Made by a program: the position numbers and the translations under genes
Shown here: positions 36,159 through 44,089 of the stretch, one piece after another
Layout of the letters: each line of letters begins with the position of its first letter
Position numbering within the stretch: the stretch's first letter is position 1
Source: Telluribacter humicola
GTDB lineage: Bacteria > Bacteroidota > Bacteroidia > Cytophagales > Spirosomataceae
NCBI RefSeq assembly: GCF_017355935.1
Contig: NZ_JAFIQT010000012.1
Span: 1-64,000 of the forward strand
Reading direction: 5' to 3'
DNA: 64,000 bases
Notes under the pieces: generated by a model
What the model saw: the letters and a program-made list of their open reading frames with translations, nothing else
What the model was told of the DNA's origin: nothing
Databases searched by the model: none

Positions 36159-36830
36159 CTAAACCATCTCCAGCCTGTGCACTTCAATAGAGTTGCGGTG
36201 TAGGGTAACCGCTCCGGATTGTTCCAGTTTCTTCAAGAGGCGAGAGATTACTTCCCGTGAGCTGTTGAGCTCATAGGCGATCTGCTGGTGGGAGAGCTTT
36301 ATTTCCCTGCTTCCCACTTTAACGTGCCGTTTCAGATAAAAGAGGAGCCGCTCGTCCAGACCTTTAAATGCAACGCTATCCAACGTCAGGAGCAGCTCCT
36401 CAAAGCGTTGGCGATAGGCACTGATGACAAAGTTTTGCCAGCTCTTATATTGTGCAAGCCACGGTTCTGACTGGTGGGCAGGGACTAGAACGATTTCAGA
36501 GCTTTCGACTGCCTTGGCCATAATGGGGCTTTTTTCATCCCGGGCTGTACATAGCATGGAAAGCGCACAGGCACTACCCGGCTCTAAGTAGTACATCAAA
36601 AATTCGTTTCCCTCCTCATCCTCCCGGCACACTTTCAGTAGCCCACTGAGTACCAGAACCGAGGAGCGGATGTACTGACCCGTGCGCAGGACCTCCTGGC
36701 CTTCCTCCAGGCTTCGAATGGTACAGGTGGCCAGAATCTGCTCTAGCAGTGAGGGCTCTAATTGCGGGAACAGCTCGATAAATACCTTTCTTTGTAAAGC
36801 TTCCATCCAAATTTTAGATATAAATACCAT
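36159..36830 (-). CDS. Crp/Fnr-family transcriptional regulator
   Basis: 223 residues with beta-roll sensor domain and a C-terminal winged helix whose recognition helix reads SSREVISRLLKKLEQ, again the CRP-type RExxxR. CALSMLCTA in the sensor domain parallels CAITLTCC in the other regulator, so both may share a Cys-based signal. It sits in the middle of the genes carrying GTGA-N6-TCAC operators and is the best candidate for binding them. No operator of this type was seen in front of its own gene. Confidence 0.9.
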   Translation of the reverse strand: MVFISKIWMEALQRKVFIELFPQLEPSLLEQILATCTIRSLEEGQEVLRTGQYIRSSVLVLSGLLKVCREDEEGNEFLMYYLEPGSACALSMLCTARDEKSPIMAKAVESSEIVLVPAHQSEPWLAQYKSWQNFVISAYRQRFEELLLTLDSVAFKGLDERLLFYLKRHVKVGSREIKLSHQQIAYELNSSREVISRLLKKLEQSGAVTLHRNSIEVHRLEMV

Positions 36831-36849
36831 TCGTAAAAAACAGAATTAA

Positions 36850-36870
36850 CCAGTGCCTGCCTGGCACTGG
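36850..36870 (-). terminator. Terminator hairpin after second MBL-rhodanese gene
   Basis: CCAGTGCC (36850-36857) pairs with GGCACTGG (36863-36870), loop 5 nt; on the minus strand followed by TTAATTCTGTTTTTTAC. Confidence 0.75.
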
Positions 36871-36886
36871 CTTTCCTGGTAATTAT

Positions 36887-38224
36887 TTACTTAAAATCAT
36901 TGATTGCTTCACTCAGGTCAAGCACCTTTACATGGGGCAGGGCGGCTTCTATAATACTGCTTCCGGCCGCCGAACTATACCCGCCTGCACAGTGGACTAC
37001 GACGGGTTTATCACCCGGTATTTCCTGTGCCCGCTCCCGTAGTTCCGGCAGAGGAATGTTCAGGGCCTTCTCAAAATAAGACTGAATCGCTACCTCTGAG
37101 CTGTTACGGATATCGACGATGGTATACTTATCGGGATTGTCTTTGAAATCGGCCAGATCTATTTCTGAGGAGGCTACCTCCGCCGCTCTGTTCTGCACAA
37201 AAGCTCCTTTGATCAGTGTTTCATATCCAATCCTGGCAGCTTTCGCTACTAGCACATCCAGTTGTTCCTCCGTCTGAGCAACTAGGTAAAAGGGTTCTTG
37301 GGGGCTCACGATACTTCCCAACCAGGTTTCAAATTTAGTACCATCCTGTATATTGATTGCTCCCGGCAGATGGCCTTTCTTATATAGATCCTCAGGACGT
37401 GCGTCCACAATGATTGCTCCGGGCTGGGGCTTGTAATTTTCGCTCAACCTTTTTACAGCCTCCACACTGGGCTGATAAGCCGGTGCTCCTTTTTTATTGA
37501 GCGCCACATCATATCCGAAGTATTTAGGTATGAAGGGCTGATCCTCCAGCAGGAGCTTTACAAACTCTTCTTCTGACATGGGCTGTAAGGCATAGTTGCT
37601 GATTTTCTCGGCTCCAATGGTACTACTGTTGGCCTCGCTTAAACCTTTGCCACAGAGAGTCCCGGCTCCATGGGCCGGATACACGACTACGTCATCATCC
37701 AGCTTCATGAGCTTTTGGCGGGTACTCTGATACATCTGTCGGGCTAGCTCCTCCCGTTTAGCCGTAATGTTTCCAGCACTCTCCCGCAGATCGGGCCGTC
37801 CTACATCTCCGATAAAAAGAGTATCTCCGGTAAACACGGCTTTATCCTGTCCTTTATGTTCCAGTACAATACTGATCCCGTCCGGCGAGTGTCCGGGGGT
37901 ATGCAGGGACTTCAGCCGGATCTTTCCTACCTGCAGTACAGCTCCCTCATCAAAAGGCTGGTGGGGGTAATCAGCCCCTACCAGACTATGTGCGTAGATG
38001 GTTGCACCTGTCTTCTGGTAGATTTCCACGTGTGAGCTTATAAAGTCCGCATGGGGATGGGTTTCAATCACCCCTACAATTTTAGCTCCTTGACTTTCAG
38101 CAAAGTCATAATAAGGCTGCGGATCCCGGGCCGGATCAATTAATACGACCTCTTTCTGACACTCGCTCAGAATGGCGTAGGAAAAATGAGCTAATCCTTT
38201 ATCTTCAAATTGCTTAACTATCAT
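36887..38224 (-). CDS. Second MBL-fold hydrolase fused to rhodanese domains
   Basis: 445 residues, paralogue of the protein at 33513. MBL motif THPHADFISSH (H56, H58, D60) and TGDTLFIGDVGR; then a degenerate rhodanese domain and a C-terminal active one with HCAGGYSSAAG. In both paralogues the HxHxDH motif ends in F instead of H, as in many Bacteroidetes ETHE1-like proteins. Predicted persulfide dioxygenase with linked sulfur transfer. Operator at 38329. Confidence 0.85.
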   Translation of the reverse strand: MIVKQFEDKGLAHFSYAILSECQKEVVLIDPARDPQPYYDFAESQGAKIVGVIETHPHADFISSHVEIYQKTGATIYAHSLVGADYPHQPFDEGAVLQVGKIRLKSLHTPGHSPDGISIVLEHKGQDKAVFTGDTLFIGDVGRPDLRESAGNITAKREELARQMYQSTRQKLMKLDDDVVVYPAHGAGTLCGKGLSEANSSTIGAEKISNYALQPMSEEEFVKLLLEDQPFIPKYFGYDVALNKKGAPAYQPSVEAVKRLSENYKPQPGAIIVDARPEDLYKKGHLPGAINIQDGTKFETWLGSIVSPQEPFYLVAQTEEQLDVLVAKAARIGYETLIKGAFVQNRAAEVASSEIDLADFKDNPDKYTIVDIRNSSEVAIQSYFEKALNIPLPELRERAQEIPGDKPVVVHCAGGYSSAAGSSIIEAALPHVKVLDLSEAINDFK

Positions 38225-38328
38225 AACGAATCGAGTAATAATGTTTAAAATGAGATGAGATGATCAAGAACTTATTCGGGTGATCAGCTTTTGATGATAC
38301 AAAGTTACAATCCTGCCAGAGGCCCTAC

Positions 38329-38344
38329 AGTGATGTTTGTCACA
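38329..38344. promoter_or_regulatory. Crp/Fnr-type operator (AGTGA-N6-TCACA)
   Basis: AGTGATGTTTGTCACA, 105-120 bp upstream of the MBL-rhodanese start at 38224. Confidence 0.7.
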
Positions 38345-38415
38345 CAAACACATAGGATTCGCAATATGTAAGGGCGAGGTTAAGCATCAGGAAAAACCAA
38401 TTGGTTCAGTTGGAG

Positions 38416-39483
38416 TTATTTCTTTCTGGCTAATGTATGCTGGTCCTGCCATTGTTTGATGGGTTTGAAAGGACCAAACTTATGTTGTTTCTCACTAAAT
38501 GGGTCTGTATAGGGACCAAAAGGATGATCTATCGGTTTTCCAGCTATAGAAGGCCAGTCCCGGCTAAGATCTTTGGCGGGACGGGGTCTGGAATTAATAT
38601 ACGCAGCAATATCCCAGGATTCTTCATCGCTTAACTGCGGTTTGTCCCAGCTCGCTCCCAAGGGCATGCTGGTTTTGATGTAACCCGCCAATCGTGAAAT
38701 ACGATACAAGCCAGCACCCTTATTATAGCTGTTCTTTCCCCAGAGAGGAGGATACACATAGCCAGTCCCACCAGCTTTTCCTACTCCCTGACCGTCAGAT
38801 CCATGGCAGTAGGCACATTTCTGCTGATAAACCAATTTACCCTTTTCCGGATCCGCCGCACGGTCCATATATGGAACATGCCAGATTCCTGTACCACGAG
38901 GCGTCTTACCTTTGGGAACATCTCGTCCCACAAAGTGTAGATAAGCAACAATAGCTTTTATTTCACGGCTGTTGGTGTCTAGGGCTTTGCCATTCAAGCT
39001 TCGTTCAAAACAGTCATTGACACGCTTTGAGGTATTCTCAACGGTCCCGGAGCGCTCCCGGTATTTTGGAAAAGTAGAGGCTACGGCCCCATAATTATTG
39101 CCCCAGGGCTTTCCTCCTGCTTCTAAATGACAGTTCTGGCAATTCATACCATTCGAACTATACACCACATTTCCCTTGGGGCCTAAATATTTAGCAGTAT
39201 TCACAATTAGGTCCTGACCATACTTGATCAAATCCGCTTCCTGAGCCGTATTCATGAGTGACTGGGCAGGTGGACGCCACAATGAATCTGCTGCAAGTGG
39301 GGTGCGTCTTCCTGTAATTTCAGTATTCATGTTCGTCTTTTGAGTAAAGTGGCTAAACCAACCCAGCTGTAAACCGGCGCCCCATATGACAATAACAACT
39401 GCTGTAGACACCAGGCCTGCCAATGTGAGTAATGCCTGCTGTAAGGACCGGATGGTCTTCTTAAAAGAGTCTTCCTGTGCCAT
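38416..39483 (-). CDS. tsdA: Thiosulfate dehydrogenase TsdA, di-haem cytochrome c
   Basis: 355 residues. One N-terminal membrane anchor (about 18-42), then two cytochrome c domains with haem sites C115-C118-H119 (CQNCH) and C223-C226-H227 (CAYCH). C158 in RVNDCFERSLNG matches the cysteine that serves as the unusual axial ligand of haem 1 in TsdA; this motif is the main ground for the assignment. TsdA couples two thiosulfates to tetrathionate (or the reverse) in the periplasm. It is preceded by a small membrane protein gene with a frameshift (39514-39743), a common partner of TsdA-type cytochromes. Confidence 0.85.
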   Translation of the reverse strand: MAQEDSFKKTIRSLQQALLTLAGLVSTAVVIVIWGAGLQLGWFSHFTQKTNMNTEITGRRTPLAADSLWRPPAQSLMNTAQEADLIKYGQDLIVNTAKYLGPKGNVVYSSNGMNCQNCHLEAGGKPWGNNYGAVASTFPKYRERSGTVENTSKRVNDCFERSLNGKALDTNSREIKAIVAYLHFVGRDVPKGKTPRGTGIWHVPYMDRAADPEKGKLVYQQKCAYCHGSDGQGVGKAGGTGYVYPPLWGKNSYNKGAGLYRISRLAGYIKTSMPLGASWDKPQLSDEESWDIAAYINSRPRPAKDLSRDWPSIAGKPIDHPFGPYTDPFSEKQHKFGPFKPIKQWQDQHTLARKK

Positions 39484-39513
39484 TGAAAATAAAAGAGAAT
39501 GAAAGTTAATTGT

Positions 39514-39743
39514 TTATATTTTGGAGTTGGGCTTTTTCAGCCAGTACAACATAACTACCATCAGCCCCAGCCAGGGTGCTCCATGAAAAGCGAAATCCAG
39601 CCAATCAACCCTTTGCATACCACGGGCTCCCCCTGCTATCCACCGTATCTTCCCCACGATATGAGGCTCAGGAAAAAAGGAGCTAGCCCCAGTGTAAGAC
39701 TACCTATCAGAAGAGCCTTGAGGAGAATTTGAGCTTTGAACAT
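39514..39743 (-). pseudogene. Small membrane protein upstream of tsdA, frameshifted
   Basis: From ATG at 39743: MFKAQILLKALLIGSLTLGL then APFF; the frame then breaks in a run of six T (minus strand). One additional T would allow APFFPEPHIVGKIRW... to continue to KKPNSKI and the stop at 39514, giving a 76-residue protein with two membrane segments around a conserved PEPHIVGKIRWIAGG loop. The APF.PEPH motif is known in small proteins next to cytochromes. The 230-bp length is one base short of a multiple of three. A one-base loss in a homopolymer could be an assembly error. Confidence 0.7.
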
Positions 39744-39997
39744 GGATTTTAAATATTTTGGTCAACAAATGAACGATACCCTCTATACGTAAATCATTTT
39801 AAATGATATGTTGAAGCAAAATAGATCCACCAAGCGCCCCATGACATCTAGGAGAAGGCTTGTAACATTCCTGCCGAAGACAAAGAATGATCCTTTCCGA
39901 TAAGTTGGAAAATGTCATCTTCCAGTCTGGCAGTTCTAGATTCATATGATTCTACCATGCAAAAGGAAGACAAAACCTCAGCCTTTTATTACACCTA

Positions 39998-41422
39998 TTA
40001 GTAGTGATAGTTAATGATGAGATTGTAGTGGTTCATGTCGACTTTATTAAAAACAGCTCTATCATAAAGTATATCAGCCTTACGTAGGCGATCTTTCCGT
40101 ACGACCAGCAGCTGGGCATCCAAACCTTTCAATAGCCCAGTAAAATGATAACTCATGCCTAGATTCAACTGCCTGTAGCTGGGCATTCCATACTTATTCA
40201 ACCTAAAGTTATTTTGCTTGGGTAGACTGTATATTCCTGAGCTAAGCTCCCATTTCCAGTGAGATGAGGGAGTATAAAAAACATTTATACTCCCAGCTGT
40301 AACATCACCCATTCCTTCGTTCCGTTCACGGGGAAGAAACGTATAAAAAGGTTCTCTGCCCCACTCACGGGGCATCAGGTAACGACCATGGGCTGTTATT
40401 CTGGTCGCATTAAGAGCAATTGACCCTTGTGGAGCTTTATAACTGATCCGGCCCGAAAAGAATAAGGAGTTGACATTTAGGGGAAAGTAGGCCTTTTCCG
40501 GAACAGGATTTCCACCGTTTCCAAGCGCCTGTTGCTGTCCCGCCTGAAGACCCACGTGCCACTGGTACCCATTACGAATGGGTGAAGTAAGTTCGGCTTT
40601 AGCATAGGCGGTATTAAACACATTCCCTACGTAGTTGTCCCAAATATGTACATGCAGATGACCCATTTTCTGGGAAACACCTAGTTGAAATACTCCCTTT
40701 GTCTCCGTATGTCCACTGTATTGGGAGGGATTTCCTTTGGAGTCAATGCCAACCGGATAAAGTCCCATGCTCTCTCCTACGCCATACCACTCTACCGTAG
40801 AACGAGGCGAGATCCGGAATAGGTACTCAGCTTGAACTACGGTATTAGGTAGTTCTCGCCATTCCAGTGCCAGACCTTCGGTAAGGGTAGGCCGCATCCT
40901 GCCATCCTGGGGGTTGATGAACGGACTGTGCGGGATCTGGCGGCCTAAGGTGACTTTTGACCTTTTACCAAAATGGTACCTAAGATACAACTCCTCCAGC
41001 CGATCCAGATCTTCATGATCCTTAGGGTCTTTTAGATTGAACAAACCCACTTCATACCGGTTAGGTAACCCTGTCTTGGGGTCAGGACGGGAAAGATCCG
41101 ATGAAAGTACATTGAACATGAAAAACCCGCTTAGCCCCAACTCAACGTGTCTGGCAATACGTGGCGTCTGATAACCAATGCCAGCCCCAACTCCCCAGGC
41201 ATAGGCGTCGCTGAGACCTTTTTTATTATCGGTGCCCATCCAGTAAGACCTGGCATGGCCATGAAAGTGCCCCCGCTGAAAAAAGTGGTGTAAGTCAGCC
41301 GTGGAGTCAGGTATTTCTGCCTTATGGGTAAATTGCTGGCTGCTGTGCACCTGAGCCTCTACTGAAGCATCAATAAAACTCAGCAGGATTGCCCATAAAG
41401 GAATTTTTAGGTAGTTCAACAT
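39998..41422 (-). CDS. OprD-like outer membrane porin
   Basis: 474 residues with a signal peptide (...IDASVEAQ) and alternating aromatic beta-strands to the end, finishing YNLIINYHY as expected for a barrel. TLGRQIPHSPFINPQDGRM and LEWRELPNT match the OprD porin family. It likely admits a small anion such as thiosulfate or tetrathionate into the periplasm, inferred from its position by TsdA and a sulfur operator. Divergent from the TlpA gene. Confidence 0.8.
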   Translation of the reverse strand: MLNYLKIPLWAILLSFIDASVEAQVHSSQQFTHKAEIPDSTADLHHFFQRGHFHGHARSYWMGTDNKKGLSDAYAWGVGAGIGYQTPRIARHVELGLSGFFMFNVLSSDLSRPDPKTGLPNRYEVGLFNLKDPKDHEDLDRLEELYLRYHFGKRSKVTLGRQIPHSPFINPQDGRMRPTLTEGLALEWRELPNTVVQAEYLFRISPRSTVEWYGVGESMGLYPVGIDSKGNPSQYSGHTETKGVFQLGVSQKMGHLHVHIWDNYVGNVFNTAYAKAELTSPIRNGYQWHVGLQAGQQQALGNGGNPVPEKAYFPLNVNSLFFSGRISYKAPQGSIALNATRITAHGRYLMPREWGREPFYTFLPRERNEGMGDVTAGSINVFYTPSSHWKWELSSGIYSLPKQNNFRLNKYGMPSYRQLNLGMSYHFTGLLKGLDAQLLVVRKDRLRKADILYDRAVFNKVDMNHYNLIINYHY

Positions 41423-41476
41423 AGTTTTTCAGAAAAAATATCCGATACAAAACTAGGTTGACGTGTAGCTACTTTC

Positions 41477-41492
41477 AGTGATTTAAGTTACA
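41477..41492. promoter_or_regulatory. Crp/Fnr-type operator with one mismatch
   Basis: AGTGATTTAAGTTACA, 55-70 bp upstream of the porin start at 41422; TTAC replaces TCAC in the second arm. Confidence 0.5.
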
Positions 41493-41718
41493 GATACAGT
41501 AGGTAGAGTAAAATTCTAAAAAGGTTTTTACCATCATTTATACCAAGCTGCATGTAGACAGAAATGGTATATTATATAACACAAAGCTAAGATGTTAATC
41601 AGAAAAGGCTTGCGGAACTGGTTGATAGAATAACCAAACTGTAGCTCCATAATCCCTAATAATCAATATGTATTTTTCTGAGCAGCCAGGGCTGCTACTC
41701 TCTTATTCTACTCTTACC

Positions 41719-41734
41719 TGTGACAAAAGTCACA
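41719..41734. promoter_or_regulatory. Crp/Fnr-type operator, perfect consensus
   Basis: TGTGACAAAAGTCACA, a perfect palindrome equal to the CRP consensus TGTGA-N6-TCACA, 69-84 bp upstream of the TlpA gene start at 41803. Confidence 0.75.
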
Positions 41735-41802
41735 AATAGGGAAATTTTAGCTTCTTAAATTTACAGAGTACTGAGGCCAGTATATCCCAAACAAAAGCAT
41801 TT

Positions 41803-42432
41803 ATGAACAAATTGATGAGTCTAATGAACAAAATACCTGGTTGGGTGATCACCTTACTTGTTTTTGGATTTCTATACATAACAGGTTTACATACGCAGGT
41901 AATCGGACAGATGCAGCGGCTTATCTTAGCTACTGGTCTTATGAATCCTGATATTGGCCAAGTCAATCATGGGGAGACAACAGAAGGCTCAGCTGCAGGT
42001 AAAGCGAACGCAGCTAATCCGCATAGTGGCTACGATTTTACAATGACTACACTTGATGGAAAAATAGTAACGATGGAATCATTAAAGGGTAAGGTTATTT
42101 TTCTCAATCAGTGGGCTACCTGGTGTCCCCCCTGCCGAGCGGAAATGCCTGCTATCGAAAAGCTATATCAATTAATGGATAAGGATAAAGTAGCTTTTGT
42201 CATGCTATCATTAGATGATGACCCTACCAAGGCAGAGCGATATGTGAAGCAGGAAGAGTTTTCATTTCCCGTATATGTTCCAGCAGGTCCTTTTCCTCAG
42301 GATTTTATGTCTCAGGCGATTCCTACTACCCTAATTCTGGATACCGATGGGAAAATCGTTCAACGTATTGAGGGTATGGCTAATTACAATACGGATGATT
42401 TTCGCCAGTACTTAAGCTCCCTTCATAAGTAA
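41803..42432 (+). CDS. TlpA-family thiol-disulfide oxidoreductase
   Basis: 209 residues. An N-terminal membrane anchor (about 12-45) is followed by a thioredoxin-like domain with the CxxC site in WATWCPPCRAEMP (about C108 and C111) and the cis-proline region IPTTLILD. It would reduce disulfides in the periplasm, for instance for cytochrome c maturation of TsdA. Preceded by the strongest operator of the cluster and followed at 26 bp by the DsrE-like gene. Confidence 0.9.
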   Translation: MNKLMSLMNKIPGWVITLLVFGFLYITGLHTQVIGQMQRLILATGLMNPDIGQVNHGETTEGSAAGKANAANPHSGYDFTMTTLDGKIVTMESLKGKVIFLNQWATWCPPCRAEMPAIEKLYQLMDKDKVAFVMLSLDDDPTKAERYVKQEEFSFPVYVPAGPFPQDFMSQAIPTTLILDTDGKIVQRIEGMANYNTDDFRQYLSSLHK

Positions 42433-42458
42433 TGCATTATTAACAAGAACTTAATACC

Positions 42459-42920
42459 ATGATCAAAAAGGCTCTTTTTCTCGCGTTATACCTGGTTATT
42501 ATTGCTAATGCGTTCATACATGCCCAGACCACAGTGAACACGGTTCCTTTTCATGGGGCATTAGCTACTAAAACAAGGTATCAGGTAGTTTACCAGCTTA
42601 ATTCCGATGAAGACGCTCACATTAAAGCTACTTTGAAGAATATCAGGAATGCTCTTAGTGATTCTCGACTAATTAATAAACTAGACGTAGAACTGGTTGT
42701 ACACGGAAAGGGGCTAGCGGCATTTAAAATAGGAAGTCCTTACGAAGAACTATTGCGCCAACTAAAGCAGCAAAAGGTAATCCTGGCTATGTGCGAGAAT
42801 ACAATGCGTGAACGAGATATCAAAAGAGAGGATCTTTATTCATTCGTTAGCTACGTCCCCAGTGGGAATGGAGAGTTGATCATTAGACAACAGGAAGGGT
42901 GGGCTTATATACATCCTTGA
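42459..42920 (+). CDS. DsrE-like secreted protein
   Basis: 153 residues with a signal peptide (IIANAFIHAQ). The mature part fits the DsrE/DsrF-like fold: YQVVYQLNSDEDAHIKATLKNIRNAL, VELVVHGKGLAAF, LAMCENTMRERDI with a conserved cysteine near residue 109. Such proteins relay sulfane sulfur. Operon with tlpA. Confidence 0.8.
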   Translation: MIKKALFLALYLVIIANAFIHAQTTVNTVPFHGALATKTRYQVVYQLNSDEDAHIKATLKNIRNALSDSRLINKLDVELVVHGKGLAAFKIGSPYEELLRQLKQQKVILAMCENTMRERDIKREDLYSFVSYVPSGNGELIIRQQEGWAYIHP

Positions 42921-43024
42921 TATAGGGTTGGTCAATATATATTAACAACAAATAGTCAACACTTTTCAGGACAAGTCACAGCAAAAATATTATAGAATAA
43001 ACAGTCATATAAACCATATAGATA

Positions 43025-43096
43025 ATTAGATGAAAACCTTTTGATATTACATCGTTATTATTATAAATAAATCTTTAAATAAGGTTTTCATCTAAT
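43025..43096. repeat. Perfect 16-bp inverted repeat with 40-nt spacer (res-like)
   Basis: ATTAGATGAAAACCTT (43025-43040) and its exact reverse complement (43081-43096) flank a 40-nt AT-rich spacer. The right arm ends 10 bp before the start of the serine-recombinase remnant at 43106. The same architecture precedes the other recombinase remnant at 61123, so these are probably the recombinase's own binding or recombination sites. Confidence 0.8.
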
Positions 43097-43105
43097 CACT
43101 ACAAA

Positions 43106-43325
43106 ATGCCCCAGAATATTGTCTATCTACGTGTCTCCACTCTGGACAAGGACCTGGAAAAAAACAAAGCTGACATTCTACACCTGGCCAACGAGAAAAA
43201 TCTGGGGAAAGTCGAGTTCATCCCGCGGCAGCGGACCGCAAGAAAAGGTGTCTGGAAAGGTGGCCTGGCGTAACCGGAAAATAGGACCGATCCTCGAAGA
43301 ACTGAAAAAGGGATATGTTCAATGA
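43106..43325 (+). pseudogene. Serine recombinase (resolvase) remnant, frameshifted
   Basis: MPQNIVYLRVSTLDKDLEKN is the start of the resolvase catalytic domain, with the nucleophile Ser in LRVST. After KVEFI the frame is broken by an additional GC-rich tract at about 43223-43240; homology resumes in another frame as EKVSGKVAW..RKIGPILEELKKG and stops. The rest of the catalytic domain and the DNA-binding domain are lost. Only about 75 codons remain. It borders the restriction-CBASS island. Confidence 0.8.
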
Positions 43326-43336
43326 ATCGTTTTATC

Positions 43337-44089
43337 TCAGTCAGGTCTAAACTGCCGAAGCCGATCTTCCCACACGCGCCAGTCCGGCATCAAGCGATCT
43401 TGCAACTCATAAAAGGGCTTTCGATGGTATGGGTTTAGAATATGTGCCAATTCGTGCCAAATAATGTATTCAATGCAGCCCTTGGAGGCACGGATCAAAT
43501 CCGGGTTTAGCCGGATAATGCTTTGAGAACTGCAACTTCCCCAACGTTTTTCCATTCGAACCAGCTTTACTTGCACCCGTTTTTTTTGGTATTCCTCGAT
43601 GGGAAGTTTAGCCAAACAGCGATTGAAAAGGGGGACAATAAAAAGGCGTGCCCGCTGTCGATACCATTCGCCCAACTGTAAGGAAATTAACTTTTTATCG
43701 GTTTTGTCTGGCGTAGTAATCACAATCCTTCCCGAAAGAAATACAACAGATTTAACTGTTTGTTCTTCCACTTTAAGACGGTACTGTCGGCCCAAATAAT
43801 AATGTGTTTCGCCCGATACGTATCGACGTGGAGGTGTGGTGTGGGCGTTGAGCTGGCGAAAACGTTCCTGCTGCCGGATGATCCAGCCTGCCCGGCTCCT
43901 TACCCTTATCTTGATTTGCTCCGTCAAGGCATCCAATGGAGCTTTGACCACTACGTCCCCCGAAGTATCTACGGTAATGGAAAGGGTTTTCCGTGGACTA
44001 CGAGCCACAGCGAAGCGGACGACCACGGAGCCGTAGCGGATTTCTTCTTCACTTGTTTCGACGAGATTTGTTTTTAAGGCGAATGACAT
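43337..44089 (-). CDS. M48/YgjP-type zinc metallopeptidase (DUF45)
   Basis: 250 residues with a C-terminal zinc-peptidase motif WHELAHILNPYHRKPFY (HELAH plus distal His) and the family segment RWGSCSS upstream. Proteins of this family are regularly encoded at the end of type I restriction operons. Its start overlaps the hsdR stop (44089), so it is translated in the same operon. A role in turning over the restriction subunit is speculative. Confidence 0.85.
   Translation of the reverse strand: MSFALKTNLVETSEEEIRYGSVVVRFAVARSPRKTLSITVDTSGDVVVKAPLDALTEQIKIRVRSRAGWIIRQQERFRQLNAHTTPPRRYVSGETHYYLGRQYRLKVEEQTVKSVVFLSGRIVITTPDKTDKKLISLQLGEWYRQRARLFIVPLFNRCLAKLPIEEYQKKRVQVKLVRMEKRWGSCSSQSIIRLNPDLIRASKGCIEYIIWHELAHILNPYHRKPFYELQDRLMPDWRVWEDRLRQFRPD

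Noticed and set aside
39499-39732. 77-codon + strand frame upstream of tsdA
   Set aside because: Antisense to the frameshifted small membrane protein, which shows clear conserved sequence on the minus strand.
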